Below are positions 1-8,679 of a stretch of DNA of 64,000 nucleotides, piece by piece. The stretch is from an uncultured Bacteroidales bacterium (GTDB taxonomy: Bacteria; Bacteroidota; Bacteroidia; Bacteroidales; P3), in contig CAMVMX010000004.1 in NCBI GenBank assembly GCA_947168665.1, forward strand, positions 1 through 64,000. Direction: 5' to 3'. The notes under the pieces were generated by a model. It searched no databases, was not told where the DNA came from, and saw only the letters and a list, made by a program, of their open reading frames with translations. The translations under genes were made by a program, and so were the position numbers. Every line of letters begins with the position of its first letter. The first letter of the stretch is position 1.

Positions 1-760
1 GATGGCAGGGAGGGGAGTTGCTATTAAGAGGAAAGCCCTACGGGTTATCTTGTAGCGGATAGATTCCCCGTAGGGGATGGCTCTCAATAGATAAGAGCGA
101 AAAAGGAAAAAGATTCCCCGTAGGGGATGACGATTTTGCAGAGAGATGAAGGCGAGGATTGAGAGAGAACCCCTACAGGGTATTCAGAGGGCAGGGAGGG
201 GAGTTGCTATTAAGAGGAAAGCCCTACGGGCTATCTTGTAGAGGATAGATTCCCCGTAGGGGATGGCTCTCAATAGATAAGAGCGAAAAAGGAAAAAGAT
301 TCCCCGTAGGGGATGACGCTTAATAAAAAAAAGCATACAAGAAGAAAGATTCCCCGTTAGGGGATGACGCTTAATAGAAGATGAGATTGAGAGAAAACCC
401 CTACGGGGTATTTGAATAATGGAATAGGGCATGCTATTAAGAGATAAGCCCTACGGGCTATCTTGCCGAGGCTGGAAGGGAGAAATATTCTCCGTAGGGG
501 ATGGCGCTTAATAGAAGATGAGATTGAGAGAGAACCCCTACGGGGTATTTGAATAATGGAATAGGGCATGCTATTAAGAGATAAGCCCTACGGGCTACCT
601 TGTAGAGGCTAGATTCCCCGTAGGGGATGGCTCTCAATAGATAAGAGCGAAAAAGGAGAAAGATTCCCCGTAGGGGATGACGATTTTGCAGAGAGATGAA
701 GGCGAGGATTGAGAGAGAACCCCTATAGGGTACGGTGTATGCCGCTGGCCAGTAGGCGGA
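1..760. repeat. Array of inverted GTAGGGG/CCCCTAC modules
   Basis: Non-coding array of imperfect long-period repeats. The core CCCCGTAGGGG (for example at 66-76 and 116-126) alternates with its reverse complement CCCCTACGGGG or shortened forms such as CCCTACGGG. Larger units recur: the stretch starting ggcagggagggg at 4 returns at 191 (period 187), and a unit containing gatgagattgagag plus the core recurs about 138 bases apart near 380 and 518. Spacers are not unique and unit lengths differ, so this is not a CRISPR array. Adjacent inverted cores could pair as hairpins. Reading frames run through it only because the repeats lack stops. Confidence 0.8.
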
Positions 761-816
761 GGACAATAGAGAGACAGCCCCGTCGCGGCAGTCAAGCCGC
801 AAAGTGTTGAGCAAAA

Positions 817-849
817 GGGAACGGCGTACCTTCACGGTACACCGTTCCC
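817..849 (-). terminator. Terminator of the 1517-residue surface protein gene
   Basis: A 14-bp stem with one mismatch (GGGAACGGCGTACC at 817-830 against GGTACACCGTTCCC at 836-849). On the minus strand it is followed by TTTTGC, and it lies about 50 bases past the stop codon of the upstream minus-strand gene. Confidence 0.6.
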
Positions 850-901
850 TGTCATGAGCGGAGTGGCAAAAGTAGGTCTCCGCTGGATTTCAATCTATAT
901 G

Positions 902-3900
902 CTATTTTGTGATAGCCTTTTCCAGTTTCAGTGTGGTGATGCCATTGGCTGAGACCATGCGCAGGAAGTACTGACCGGGACGCAGGTGGCTCACATCCAC
1001 TCGGTCACCCGATTTGACTCGGAAAGGCTCTCCCACGGGCTTGCCCAGAGTGTTGAACAGCTGGGCTGTGGCCACATCCGCTATCCCCCTCACCTCAAAC
1101 CAGTCTGCGGTCGGGTTGGGGAAGAGTGTGCAAACCTCTTCATATTCGGGCGTCTGGACACCCACACGCTCGATAGTCAGGTTCAGTGTCACCACGCTGT
1201 CGCATCCGGCCACAGTGCTGAACACCGCCGAATAACTGCCGCTTTCGGTCAGCAGACTGTCCTGCCACAAGTAGCTGCCCGTGGCCGTAACAGCGATAGT
1301 GTCATGATACGTGGGGTTCACCGTCACGTTCCACACCACCAACGTGTCCTCATTCAGCCAATGGCTATAAGTTCCGGCGGTGGTAAGCACCGTATCGTAG
1401 AAAGCCAAGCTCATGCCGTCGCATAGTGCGGTGTCCACAACCACGGTGTCGGGTTGGACCGGCGCATCAATAGTCAGGTTCAGTGTCACCACGCTGTCGC
1501 ATCCGGCCACGGTGCTGAGCACCACCGTATAGCTTCCGCTTTCGGTCAGCAGACTGTCCTGCCACAGGTAGCTGCCCGTGGCCGTGACGGCCAGGGTGTC
1601 ATCATACGTGGGGTTCACCGTCACGTTCCACACCACTAACGTGTCCTCATTCAGCCAATGGCTGTAAGTTCCGGCGGTGGTGAGCGCCGTGTCGTAGAAA
1701 GCCAAACTCATGCCGTCGCACAGTGCAGTATCCACAACCACCGTGTCCGGCTCTGCTGGCAACTCCATATCCACACAAGCGCGTTCAATCACGATATTGG
1801 CGCGATAAAGATTCGATGTAGGCGCTACCATGCCGAGGTCAGCCACGGTGTAAGCCGTATGGTCCCTGCGCGCAAAGAGACTTCTCCTCTCACCCAGCAA
1901 ACTGCATTCAGCCATAAAGCCTGTCCCCGTATGGTCTGCCCCCTCGGGCTGGTTCAACAATGTAGTGACCACAATGCCGTCAGTGCCGTTCCACACAAAC
2001 ACACTGTCCAGCTCATACCGGGTGCTGCCCGTTGTCGTGCTGGCGAAAGCCGAGTCATACACCTTTGTATGTCCGGCGGTGGCAATCCAGTCCGATGCCG
2101 TTGCGCCCTCGGGGTAGGAGGTGGCGGAAGTGTGGCCGATATAGATAGTAAAGTGTTTCGTCATCGGATTGCTGCCTGGCAGCCATTCATACACCAGATT
2201 GCTGATGGTGTCGCCCGCCACCATGCGTGTTGCCAGTTCCTCGGCAGTGTAGATGCTCTGCGCAATGGTGTTGCCATAATTGCTCACGGCTATCGTGTAT
2301 TGATTAAGGCCATGACTCTCGCCCATGACGACGTTGCCGCCCGAGGGGCATTCGGTGCGCACGGTCAGGACGTGGCTCCACTCGCTGTAGACACCCGCGC
2401 CGCAGTTGGCCCGCACATAGAAGTCGTAATACACGTCAGCATTCAGTCCGTTGATGGTCAGGGTGTCGCTGTAGGCAGTTGTTTGCATGCCCTCGCTTTC
2501 GGGGTCAAAGCCTGTGGCTCCGCAGCTCACCTCCCACTGGGTGGCGGGCGTTGTCGAAACCTCGCGCCAACCCACCGTCACCTCATGGTATCCCACATGC
2601 AGCGCACTCACCTCACGGGGGTACTTGCAGCTCGGTGCCACCTCCACCACCACATTGTCTATCCCGCAGAAATAATTAGCCGGGGCATTGCCCGTATGCG
2701 TGGTGTCAGTCGATTTCCAGCAGAACGCAATGCGGGCATTGGCCGGAATATTGTCGGCCAGTGTGGCAAAGTCCATGCTGTCTAAATGGTGCAGCACCCT
2801 GTAGTCGGTGGCGATGCTGTCCAGCACTGTGAAATCAGACGTGTCGTTGACAATATAGCCTATCAGCAGTGCCGCTCCATTGCGGGCCGACATGCGGTAA
2901 TCCATGCTCAGCACCACCTGGTCCAGCGGGTAGTCGAACTCTGGCAACACGGCATACTTCCGCGTGCCGAAATTCAGCATATTGTTGGTATAGCTTTCGT
3001 AGGTGCCATCATAATGGCCGTATGCTATCAGGGCCAGATAGGGATTGTTGGCTGTCACACATCCATAGTTATTCGTGCTCGAGGCCTGCCCTATGCCACT
3101 GTAATATATAGCCGCCGTGGGGGTCGTGTCGCGGCTGTATCGCCCGTTGCTCACAATCTGCCAGCAGTCAGGCAGGGGCGCTTCGGCGTTGTTGGGGCTG
3201 CCCGTATAGTCGTAGCCACTAAAATCTATCGAATAGGGCAGTGTCTGATAGCTGCCGCATGCCGCCCTCGGTGTGCGGAATCCGAACACTGGCTGCCAGT
3301 CATTGGTGTCGCCCGTGCCGCAGATGGAACGCACCCGCACAGCATACCCGCTGTTGGGCTGCCACCCGCCGTTGCTGTAGGCGCTGTCATACACCACCGT
3401 CAGGCTGTCGCCTTCCTCCACCTGCCACATATAGGCGTTGCCGCCTCTCCAAGTCACAGCCATCGCGCTGTCGTCGAAAGCGAAACCCTCCGGATTGCTG
3501 CACGAAGGGGCGCGACGCACAGCAAAATCGTCTATACACGTGGCGTTGCCATACTCGCTTATGCCCTGCATGACGATGTACACCGTCCCGCTCAGGGGGA
3601 TGGTAGCCGTGTATTCATACCACCCCGTGCTGCTCACCACAGGCTCATAGCCCGTGTATCGGTGGGCATGGAACAGCAAGGTGCCACCCGTTGTGTCCGG
3701 GCTGTTGTTGGCCCATACCTTCACCCCCTCATTGGGTTTGCCGGTTCCGCTCCCGTCGCGTTTCACCCACAGACTCACCTCATAACTGTCAGCCTGTGCA
3801 ATCTGGAACAAAGGCGAAACCAAATCCGTCACCGTTGTGCTCTGCATGTCGGGCAGACGCATCATCCTGTTGCCGCTGTGGGCCGTACCGCTATAGCTGC

Positions 3901-5455
3901 CCCACAGGCTGCTGCCGGGCCCGCTCACATGGGCGGTGCTCCAGCATGTCGGAATCGTGCCCGAAGTGGTCAAGCCGTCAAAAGTCTCGCTGTAAGCCGT
4001 CGTGCCGTCCAGCACTATGGCGTCGCACGGCAGCGTGAAACTCACCGGGCCACGCCACTCCAGCGTGTCGCCGGCCCCGCAAATCGAGCGGACGTAAACC
4101 GAATGGCTCGACGCAGGCTGCCAGCTGCTGTTCGTGTAGCTGTTGGTATACACCACCTCACTATATTCGCCGTCCTGCACCTGCCACTCCGTAGCCGTCC
4201 CGGCGGCCCACGTCACGGCACTCCCCGTCCACGTCAGCCCCGTGGGATGCGAGCAGTTCGGCACAGCGCTCACCTTCAAATCATCCACCATCACATCGCT
4301 CATGCCCTCATCCACTCCGCAAATCACTATATACTGCTCACCGGCGGATGGCACAATACCTTCAAACAGGTACCACCCCTCCCCCGCCACGGCGGGAGCC
4401 ACCGACACATGCTGCGGCGCGAAGAACAACAGAGTGCCTCCCGCCGTGTCAGGCGTGGTGCTGACAAACACCCGCACTCCGGCTTCCGTGCGCACACTGC
4501 TGCTGTTCACCCTCCTCACCCACAGGCTCACCGCATAGGCGTTGGCCGCCGGTATATCAACCAGCGGACTCACCAGCGTCACGCGGTTCGGCGTGGTGCG
4601 GCCATAAGTGTAGGCCAGCTTGGCGCAGCCCAGGCCGCCGTGGTGGCTGTAGCCCTTGCTCCACTGCTGGCTGCCGCCCTCGTTCAAATGGGCCGTCTGC
4701 CAACAGGCCGTGGGCAGACCTCCGTCGCACCACACATCCTCAAAGCCCTCCTCATAGGGCTGGCTGCCGCTCACCACAATCGTGTTGCACACTGGGCGTG
4801 TGAAATGATAGGTCCGTCCCGTCTCCGGCTTGCTGTACGAGCTGATATTCCGGGTGCTGAGCCCACTGTGGTACACCGAAGGGTTGGTCCACGTGTACCC
4901 GCCCAACGTTGAACTCTCGCCCGTGGCCGTATTGGCCAGCCCCACAGCCACAGACTTATAATCCGTCACCGTCAGCGGCCCGTAGCGGAACTCAATATCG
5001 CCGCTCGACGCCAGCATCAGCTGGAAACTATAGCGGTTGGCCCCGTGGTGCAGGTTGTTCCATTCGATCTCCACCGTGTCGGTGGCCACGCGGCACACCA
5101 CCGTCGCCGAATCAATCCCGCCATAATCGTCGCCGCCCGACAGCTGCGACAGCGGTGCAAAGATACATCCGTCCGCCGTCAAGGCCATACCCTTGGCCGC
5201 CCACACATAGAGCGTTGTGCCCTGCTCGATGGTGTCCTGGCCGAAAGCCATGTCAAACGGCATCGCAACAGCCGCCATGCCCGACTGCTGCTCGGTGCTG
5301 TCCCAGGCCGTGCCGCCACGGCTGCCCAAGGCGGCATAAGTGTTCAAATCGCTGCCCAGGCCATACGCCGCCAGTCCTATGGTGCGCTGCCCCTGGGCCA
5401 TCACTCCTGTCCCTGTCAGAAACAGGATAATTAGTGTTTTGAGAATCCTTCTCAT
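902..5455 (-). CDS. T9SS-sorted multidomain surface protein (1517 aa), B12-riboswitch leader
   Basis: Predicted secreted surface protein. Residues 1-20 form a signal peptide ending MAQ. An N-terminal beta-rich region (about 22-220) is followed by three jelly-roll, MAM/choice-of-anchor J-like modules (about 230-395, 485-650, 735-930) alternating with fibronectin III-like modules that share the pattern R-S-I-C-G-x-G-D. A further Fn3-like module lies near 945-1035. Two nearly identical 99-residue repeats (about 1230-1427) carry PDTVVVDTALCDG and YLWQDSLLTESGSY. The end (about 1440-1517; FPNPTADWFEV, RPGQYFLR) is a type A T9SS sorting domain. The gene follows a cobalamin riboswitch with no other gene between, so B12-responsive expression is inferred. 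Role unknown: adhesin-like or corrinoid capture are both possible. Confidence 0.85.
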   Translation of the reverse strand: MRRILKTLIILFLTGTGVMAQGQRTIGLAAYGLGSDLNTYAALGSRGGTAWDSTEQQSGMAAVAMPFDMAFGQDTIEQGTTLYVWAAKGMALTADGCIFAPLSQLSGGDDYGGIDSATVVCRVATDTVEIEWNNLHHGANRYSFQLMLASSGDIEFRYGPLTVTDYKSVAVGLANTATGESSTLGGYTWTNPSVYHSGLSTRNISSYSKPETGRTYHFTRPVCNTIVVSGSQPYEEGFEDVWCDGGLPTACWQTAHLNEGGSQQWSKGYSHHGGLGCAKLAYTYGRTTPNRVTLVSPLVDIPAANAYAVSLWVRRVNSSSVRTEAGVRVFVSTTPDTAGGTLLFFAPQHVSVAPAVAGEGWYLFEGIVPSAGEQYIVICGVDEGMSDVMVDDLKVSAVPNCSHPTGLTWTGSAVTWAAGTATEWQVQDGEYSEVVYTNSYTNSSWQPASSHSVYVRSICGAGDTLEWRGPVSFTLPCDAIVLDGTTAYSETFDGLTTSGTIPTCWSTAHVSGPGSSLWGSYSGTAHSGNRMMRLPDMQSTTVTDLVSPLFQIAQADSYEVSLWVKRDGSGTGKPNEGVKVWANNSPDTTGGTLLFHAHRYTGYEPVVSSTGWYEYTATIPLSGTVYIVMQGISEYGNATCIDDFAVRRAPSCSNPEGFAFDDSAMAVTWRGGNAYMWQVEEGDSLTVVYDSAYSNGGWQPNSGYAVRVRSICGTGDTNDWQPVFGFRTPRAACGSYQTLPYSIDFSGYDYTGSPNNAEAPLPDCWQIVSNGRYSRDTTPTAAIYYSGIGQASSTNNYGCVTANNPYLALIAYGHYDGTYESYTNNMLNFGTRKYAVLPEFDYPLDQVVLSMDYRMSARNGAALLIGYIVNDTSDFTVLDSIATDYRVLHHLDSMDFATLADNIPANARIAFCWKSTDTTHTGNAPANYFCGIDNVVVEVAPSCKYPREVSALHVGYHEVTVGWREVSTTPATQWEVSCGATGFDPESEGMQTTAYSDTLTINGLNADVYYDFYVRANCGAGVYSEWSHVLTVRTECPSGGNVVMGESHGLNQYTIAVSNYGNTIAQSIYTAEELATRMVAGDTISNLVYEWLPGSNPMTKHFTIYIGHTSATSYPEGATASDWIATAGHTKVYDSAFASTTTGSTRYELDSVFVWNGTDGIVVTTLLNQPEGADHTGTGFMAECSLLGERRSLFARRDHTAYTVADLGMVAPTSNLYRANIVIERACVDMELPAEPDTVVVDTALCDGMSLAFYDTALTTAGTYSHWLNEDTLVVWNVTVNPTYDDTLAVTATGSYLWQDSLLTESGSYTVVLSTVAGCDSVVTLNLTIDAPVQPDTVVVDTALCDGMSLAFYDTVLTTAGTYSHWLNEDTLVVWNVTVNPTYHDTIAVTATGSYLWQDSLLTESGSYSAVFSTVAGCDSVVTLNLTIERVGVQTPEYEEVCTLFPNPTADWFEVRGIADVATAQLFNTLGKPVGEPFRVKSGDRVDVSHLRPGQYFLRMVSANGITTLKLEKAITK
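1173..1766 (-). repeat. Internal 297-bp tandem repeat in coding sequence
   Basis: Two consecutive units (about 1173-1469 and 1470-1766) are roughly 90 percent identical by eye and in frame, giving two 99-residue protein repeats just before the sorting domain. Recent duplication or homogenisation is implied. Confidence 0.8.
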
Positions 5456-5584
5456 TCGGTTGTAAGTTTTTGTTAGTTAATAAATAAAAATGGGGAAACA
5501 GACAACCGACACTTGCGCCGCCCTGAAGCGGAATGCGGATGGTTTGCCGGTTGCCTTTTCCTCGAAAGTTACCTTGCAATATCT

Positions 5585-5754
5585 GTTTTCGGCAGGTCTT
5601 CTGACTCGTTCCCCTCGCCTCCCTCCTTCCCGTCGGCCTATGTCGGCAAACAGTGGACATCAATTTGAGACTCAGTTGTGGAACTCACAGCAGCGGGACT
5701 GTCCGGGACTCTCACCCGGTTCCCTTTTTCGCGCCTGGTGCGGCGACCAAAAAC
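5585..5754 (-). promoter_or_regulatory. Cobalamin (AdoCbl-type) riboswitch
   Basis: The minus strand shows the conserved cobalamin-riboswitch core in order: GGGAACC, GGTGAGAGTCCCGGAC, AGTCCCGCTGCTGTGA, a CCACTG box (B12 box variant) and GTCAGAAGACCTGCC. P1 can form between GTTTTTGG (5754-5747) and CCGAAAAC (5592-5585). The nearest downstream gene is the T9SS surface protein starting at 5455, 130 bases away on the same strand. No obvious intrinsic terminator was seen between, so translational control is the likelier mode, which is an inference. Confidence 0.9.
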
Positions 5755-5759
5755 GGCTG

Positions 5760-5767
5760 CAAAGATA
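5760..5767 (-). promoter_or_regulatory. -7 promoter element (TATCTTTG) for the riboswitch transcript
   Basis: TATCTTTG on the minus strand sits immediately upstream of the 5' P1 strand of the cobalamin riboswitch, so transcription would begin almost exactly at the first base of the RNA element. It fits the Bacteroidota TAnnTTTG consensus. No clear TTTG -33 box was found. Confidence 0.65.
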
Positions 5768-5943
5768 CAACTTTTCCGCCGATTGGCAGGTGGCGGCACA
5801 CCCCTGCCCGCCACATATTTCTCAACACCGCCGCCCTCCACACATACTAAAACACCCTTTTTGCAGTTATTACGCTGTTGATAATAAAACACACGCCCGC
5901 CCCGTCAAACCCCATCCCCATCGCCCTCAAAACACATCAGCCC

Positions 5944-6333
5944 ATGCCTCAAAACGCCCTCGTCCCAAAGAAAATCGAGCAATACGGCCGCCACTACGAC
6001 GACCATTCGCTCTTCTCCAAAATCAAATCCGTCGCCCTCAAGGCCGGCCGCAAAGTCATCTACAACGTGCTGCTGCTCTACTACATCCTTACCGATGCCC
6101 ACATCCCCCTCAAGCACAAGCGCCTCATCGTCGGCGTGCTGGGCTACTTCATCCTCCCCATCGACCTCATCCCCGACTTCCTGCCCGGCACAGGCTTTGC
6201 CGACGACCTCCTCGCCCTCCTCTACGTCATCAAAGTGCTGCACGACTGCATCACCCCCGAAATCAAAGCCAAGGCCGAATCCAAACTTAGCCAATACTTC
6301 CCGCCCCACGACGGCGCACTCCCCAACCCCTGA
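5944..6333 (+). CDS. DUF1232 (YkvA-like) small membrane protein
   Basis: 129-residue protein of the YkvA/DUF1232 family. The hallmark stretch is LIVGVLGYFILPIDLIPDF, with a hydrophobic helix before it (VIYNVLLLYYILTD), then an acidic GFADD turn and a second helix. Family members are small integral membrane proteins of unknown biochemical role. The start at 5944 (MPQNALVPKK) is preferred over an upstream ATG at 5878, because the extra 22 residues are proline-rich and not family-like. It is divergent from the B12-riboswitch gene and followed by the methionine sulfoxide reductase gene. Confidence 0.8.
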   Translation: MPQNALVPKKIEQYGRHYDDHSLFSKIKSVALKAGRKVIYNVLLLYYILTDAHIPLKHKRLIVGVLGYFILPIDLIPDFLPGTGFADDLLALLYVIKVLHDCITPEIKAKAESKLSQYFPPHDGALPNP

Positions 6334-6435
6334 CCCCCTCGCACCCCACGGCACCCCCACGGCCTGAATCAGCCCCCCACGGCCGCCAACAGGTAAATAA
6401 CCGCACAATTAATATGCTGTTTGAATTATTTTGCC

Positions 6436-6443
6436 TACCTTTG
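6436..6443 (+). promoter_or_regulatory. -7 element (TACCTTTG) upstream of msrA fusion
   Basis: TACCTTTG matches the Bacteroidota -7 consensus 52 bases before the ATG at 6495. A TTTG lies at 6420-6423, closer than the usual 19-nt spacing. If real, it rules out the in-frame ATG at 6414 as the start. Confidence 0.5.
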
Positions 6444-6494
6444 CAAAACCTGTCCGGGGCGGGCAAAGCCCCCTCAAACAGCACAAAACCCAAA

Positions 6495-7475
6495 ATGAAT
6501 CAACAAGTTAAAACCCACATGGAACAACACATCTACTTGGCAGCCGGATGCTTCTGGGGCGCCGAGCACTTCTTCAAACAAATGGACGGCGTGGTAAACA
6601 CCGAAGTAGGCTTTGCCAACGGCCACACCGACAACCCCACCTACCAGCAGGTCTATACCGACACCACCGGCTATGCCGAGACGGTGCATATCTGCTACGA
6701 CCCGCTGCGCATCAGCCTTCCCTTCCTGCTGGAGATGTATTTCAAAGCCATCGACCCCACCAGCCTCAACCAGCAGGGCGAAGACCGCGGCACCCGCTAC
6801 CGCACCGGCATCTACTACACCACACCCGACGACCTCCCCTTCATCAACCAGGCCATGGCGCACGAGGCCGCCCGTCACACCAAACCCCTTCAAGTCGAGG
6901 TGGAACCCCTCGCCGTCTTCTGCCGCGCCGAGGACTACCACCAAAACTACCTCGACACCAACCCCGACGGCTACTGCCACCTGCCCGTGGCACTCTTCGA
7001 CTACGCCCGCCAGGCGCGCGACCTCGAAACACTCCAGAAAGCCGAAAAATACCGTCTCGTGCTCAACCAACTGCGCTCCCTCCTCGACGGCGAGACCGAC
7101 CCCACCGCCTGCATGGCCAACGCCGCCGCCCTGCTGCACGACACATTCCGCTTCTGGTGGACGGGCTTCTACCGCGTCGCGGAAGGCGAGCTGCTCCTCG
7201 GCCCCTTCCAAGGCCCCGTGGCCTGCATGCACATCGCTTTCGGCAAAGGCGTTTGCGGCACAGCCTGGAAAGAGGGCCGCACACTGATGGTGCCGGACGT
7301 GGAGCAATTCCCCGGCCACATAGCGTGCAGCGCCGCCTCCCGCAGCGAGATTGTCGTCCCCGTCCGCCGCGGCACCGACATCGTGGCAGTCCTCGACATC
7401 GACAGCCAACACCTCTCCCATTTCGACCACGCCGACCGCCACTTCCTCGAAGAGGCCGTCCGGCTGCTCCCCTGA
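6495..7475 (+). CDS. msrA: Fused methionine sulfoxide reductase: MsrA plus free-Met-R-sulfoxide reductase
   Basis: 326-residue fusion of two methionine sulfoxide repair enzymes. The N-terminal half is MsrA, which reduces Met-S-sulfoxide: the catalytic motif AAGCFWGAEHFF places the nucleophile at Cys19, followed by GYAETV and YHQNYL-type motifs. The C-terminal half (about 185-326) is a GAF-domain fRMsr (MsrC), which reduces free Met-R-sulfoxide. It keeps all three cysteines (Cys244, Cys254, Cys278) with the 10 and 24 residue spacing of E. coli Cys84/94/118, in ACMHIAFGKGVCGTAW and GHIACSAASRSEIVVPV. One polypeptide would thus treat both diastereomers. Start 6495 lies downstream of a likely promoter at 6436; ATG 6519 is an alternative. 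Confidence 0.9.
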   Translation: MNQQVKTHMEQHIYLAAGCFWGAEHFFKQMDGVVNTEVGFANGHTDNPTYQQVYTDTTGYAETVHICYDPLRISLPFLLEMYFKAIDPTSLNQQGEDRGTRYRTGIYYTTPDDLPFINQAMAHEAARHTKPLQVEVEPLAVFCRAEDYHQNYLDTNPDGYCHLPVALFDYARQARDLETLQKAEKYRLVLNQLRSLLDGETDPTACMANAAALLHDTFRFWWTGFYRVAEGELLLGPFQGPVACMHIAFGKGVCGTAWKEGRTLMVPDVEQFPGHIACSAASRSEIVVPVRRGTDIVAVLDIDSQHLSHFDHADRHFLEEAVRLLP

Positions 7476-7710
7476 GCGCCACGCCGGCCCCGGCACACGC
7501 TTCGCCCTTCCCCCGCTCGATTGACGCCATTTATACCACACTTAAACCCCATTTCCTCCCAATCCCAAGGAATAAGCGAATCCCGGCCGCCGAACTTATG
7601 GCGCGCAAGGAGCGGCCCTGCCTCCCGCCGCCACCGCCGCCACCGTGGCAGGACAATGGCCCGGCTGCGGGAGGACGCAGCCACCAGTATCAAGAACCAA
7701 CAACATACCG

Positions 7711-8502
7711 ATGAAAAGAACATTAATATGGGCACTGGCAGCAATGGCGCTGGCCGCCGCATGCCACCCCGAAACAACAAACAATCAAACATCCAACATA
7801 GTTATGAACGATGAATGCCTTATCTGCGGAGCCCCGCTCGAATACCTGGACCACGACACGGTGATGGAATGCGTGTTGTGCCACAAGGCGGAGCTGAGCA
7901 AGACCCGCTGTACGGAAGGACACTATGTGTGCAGCGAATGCCACACGGCGGGCATGGACTCCATCATTGCCCTATGCCTCGACGAGCGCAGCACCGACCC
8001 CATCGAGGTGCTGGAGAAGATGATGTCGCAACCATTCTGCCACATGCACGGCCCGGAGCACCACGTACTGGTGGGGGCCGCGCTGCTGACGGCCTACAAC
8101 AATGCCCTGCCCGACACCGCACGCCTGGACCTGGCCAGCGACCTGGTGGAGGTGATGAGCCGCGGGCGGCAGGTGCCGGGCGGCGCGTGCGGCTATATGG
8201 GTGCCTGCGGCGCAGCCATCAGCACGGGCATCTTCATGTCGGTGGTGACGCGCAACACTCCCCTTGCCACCGACACTTGGCGCCTCTGCAACCTGATGAC
8301 GGCACGGGCGCTGGAGCAGGTGGCCCTGAACGGAGGGCCCCGCTGCTGCAAGCGCGACTCATACCTGTCGGTACTCACGGCGGTAGACTTTGTCAAGGAG
8401 CATCTGGGCGTGGAGATGCAGCGGGCCGAGGTGATTTGCTCGCGCAGCGACATCAACAACCAGTGCATCGGCCAGAGATGCCCTTTCTCGCCCGAGCGTT
8501 GA
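7711..8502 (+). CDS. DUF5714-like cysteine-rich protein with signal-like N terminus
   Basis: 263 residues, rich in Cys and His. Two metal-ligand-like knuckles occur early (CLICGA, CVLCHK), followed by GHYVCSECH and later GGPRCCKRDSY and CIGQRC, matching my memory of the DUF5714 family, whose function is unknown. From the ATG at 7711 the first about 19 residues are a hydrophobic signal-like segment ending AAAC, a weak lipobox; an internal ATG at 7804 would give a cytoplasmic protein starting MNDECLICG, as in most relatives I recall. Which start is used decides the compartment. It converges on the TonB receptor gene, with a terminator between. Confidence 0.7.
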   Translation: MKRTLIWALAAMALAAACHPETTNNQTSNIVMNDECLICGAPLEYLDHDTVMECVLCHKAELSKTRCTEGHYVCSECHTAGMDSIIALCLDERSTDPIEVLEKMMSQPFCHMHGPEHHVLVGAALLTAYNNALPDTARLDLASDLVEVMSRGRQVPGGACGYMGACGAAISTGIFMSVVTRNTPLATDTWRLCNLMTARALEQVALNGGPRCCKRDSYLSVLTAVDFVKEHLGVEMQRAEVICSRSDINNQCIGQRCPFSPER

Positions 8503-8524
8503 GGCGGCCTGCGGGCAAGGGATG

Positions 8525-8555
8525 AAGGCGTGCCGGACGGTGTCCGGCACGCCTT
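8525..8555 (+). terminator. Perfect 14-bp hairpin terminator
   Basis: AAGGCGTGCCGGAC (8525-8538) pairs with GTCCGGCACGCCTT (8542-8555) around a 3-base loop, followed by cggcttttag. It ends the DUF5714 gene and may serve both strands. Confidence 0.75.
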
Positions 8556-8679
8556 CGGCTTTTAGGACTTGCGCCACCGGGGGCGGAGGGGCTGCAGCGG
8601 TTGGGGTGCGGGATGCAAAAACGGGTTGTCCGGCATGAGAACCGAACAACCCGCTGGGACAATCTGCTTGGGTTGATGA

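Noticed and set aside
1-760. Open frames and CRISPR-like look of the repeat array
   Set aside because: Frames exist only because the repeats lack stops and encode the same repeated peptides; there are no unique spacers of constant length and no cas genes.
1658-4912. Long plus-strand frames (for example 2786-4912)
   Set aside because: They lie antisense to the T9SS gene in high-GC sequence, with low-complexity Arg/Ala/His peptides and no motif.
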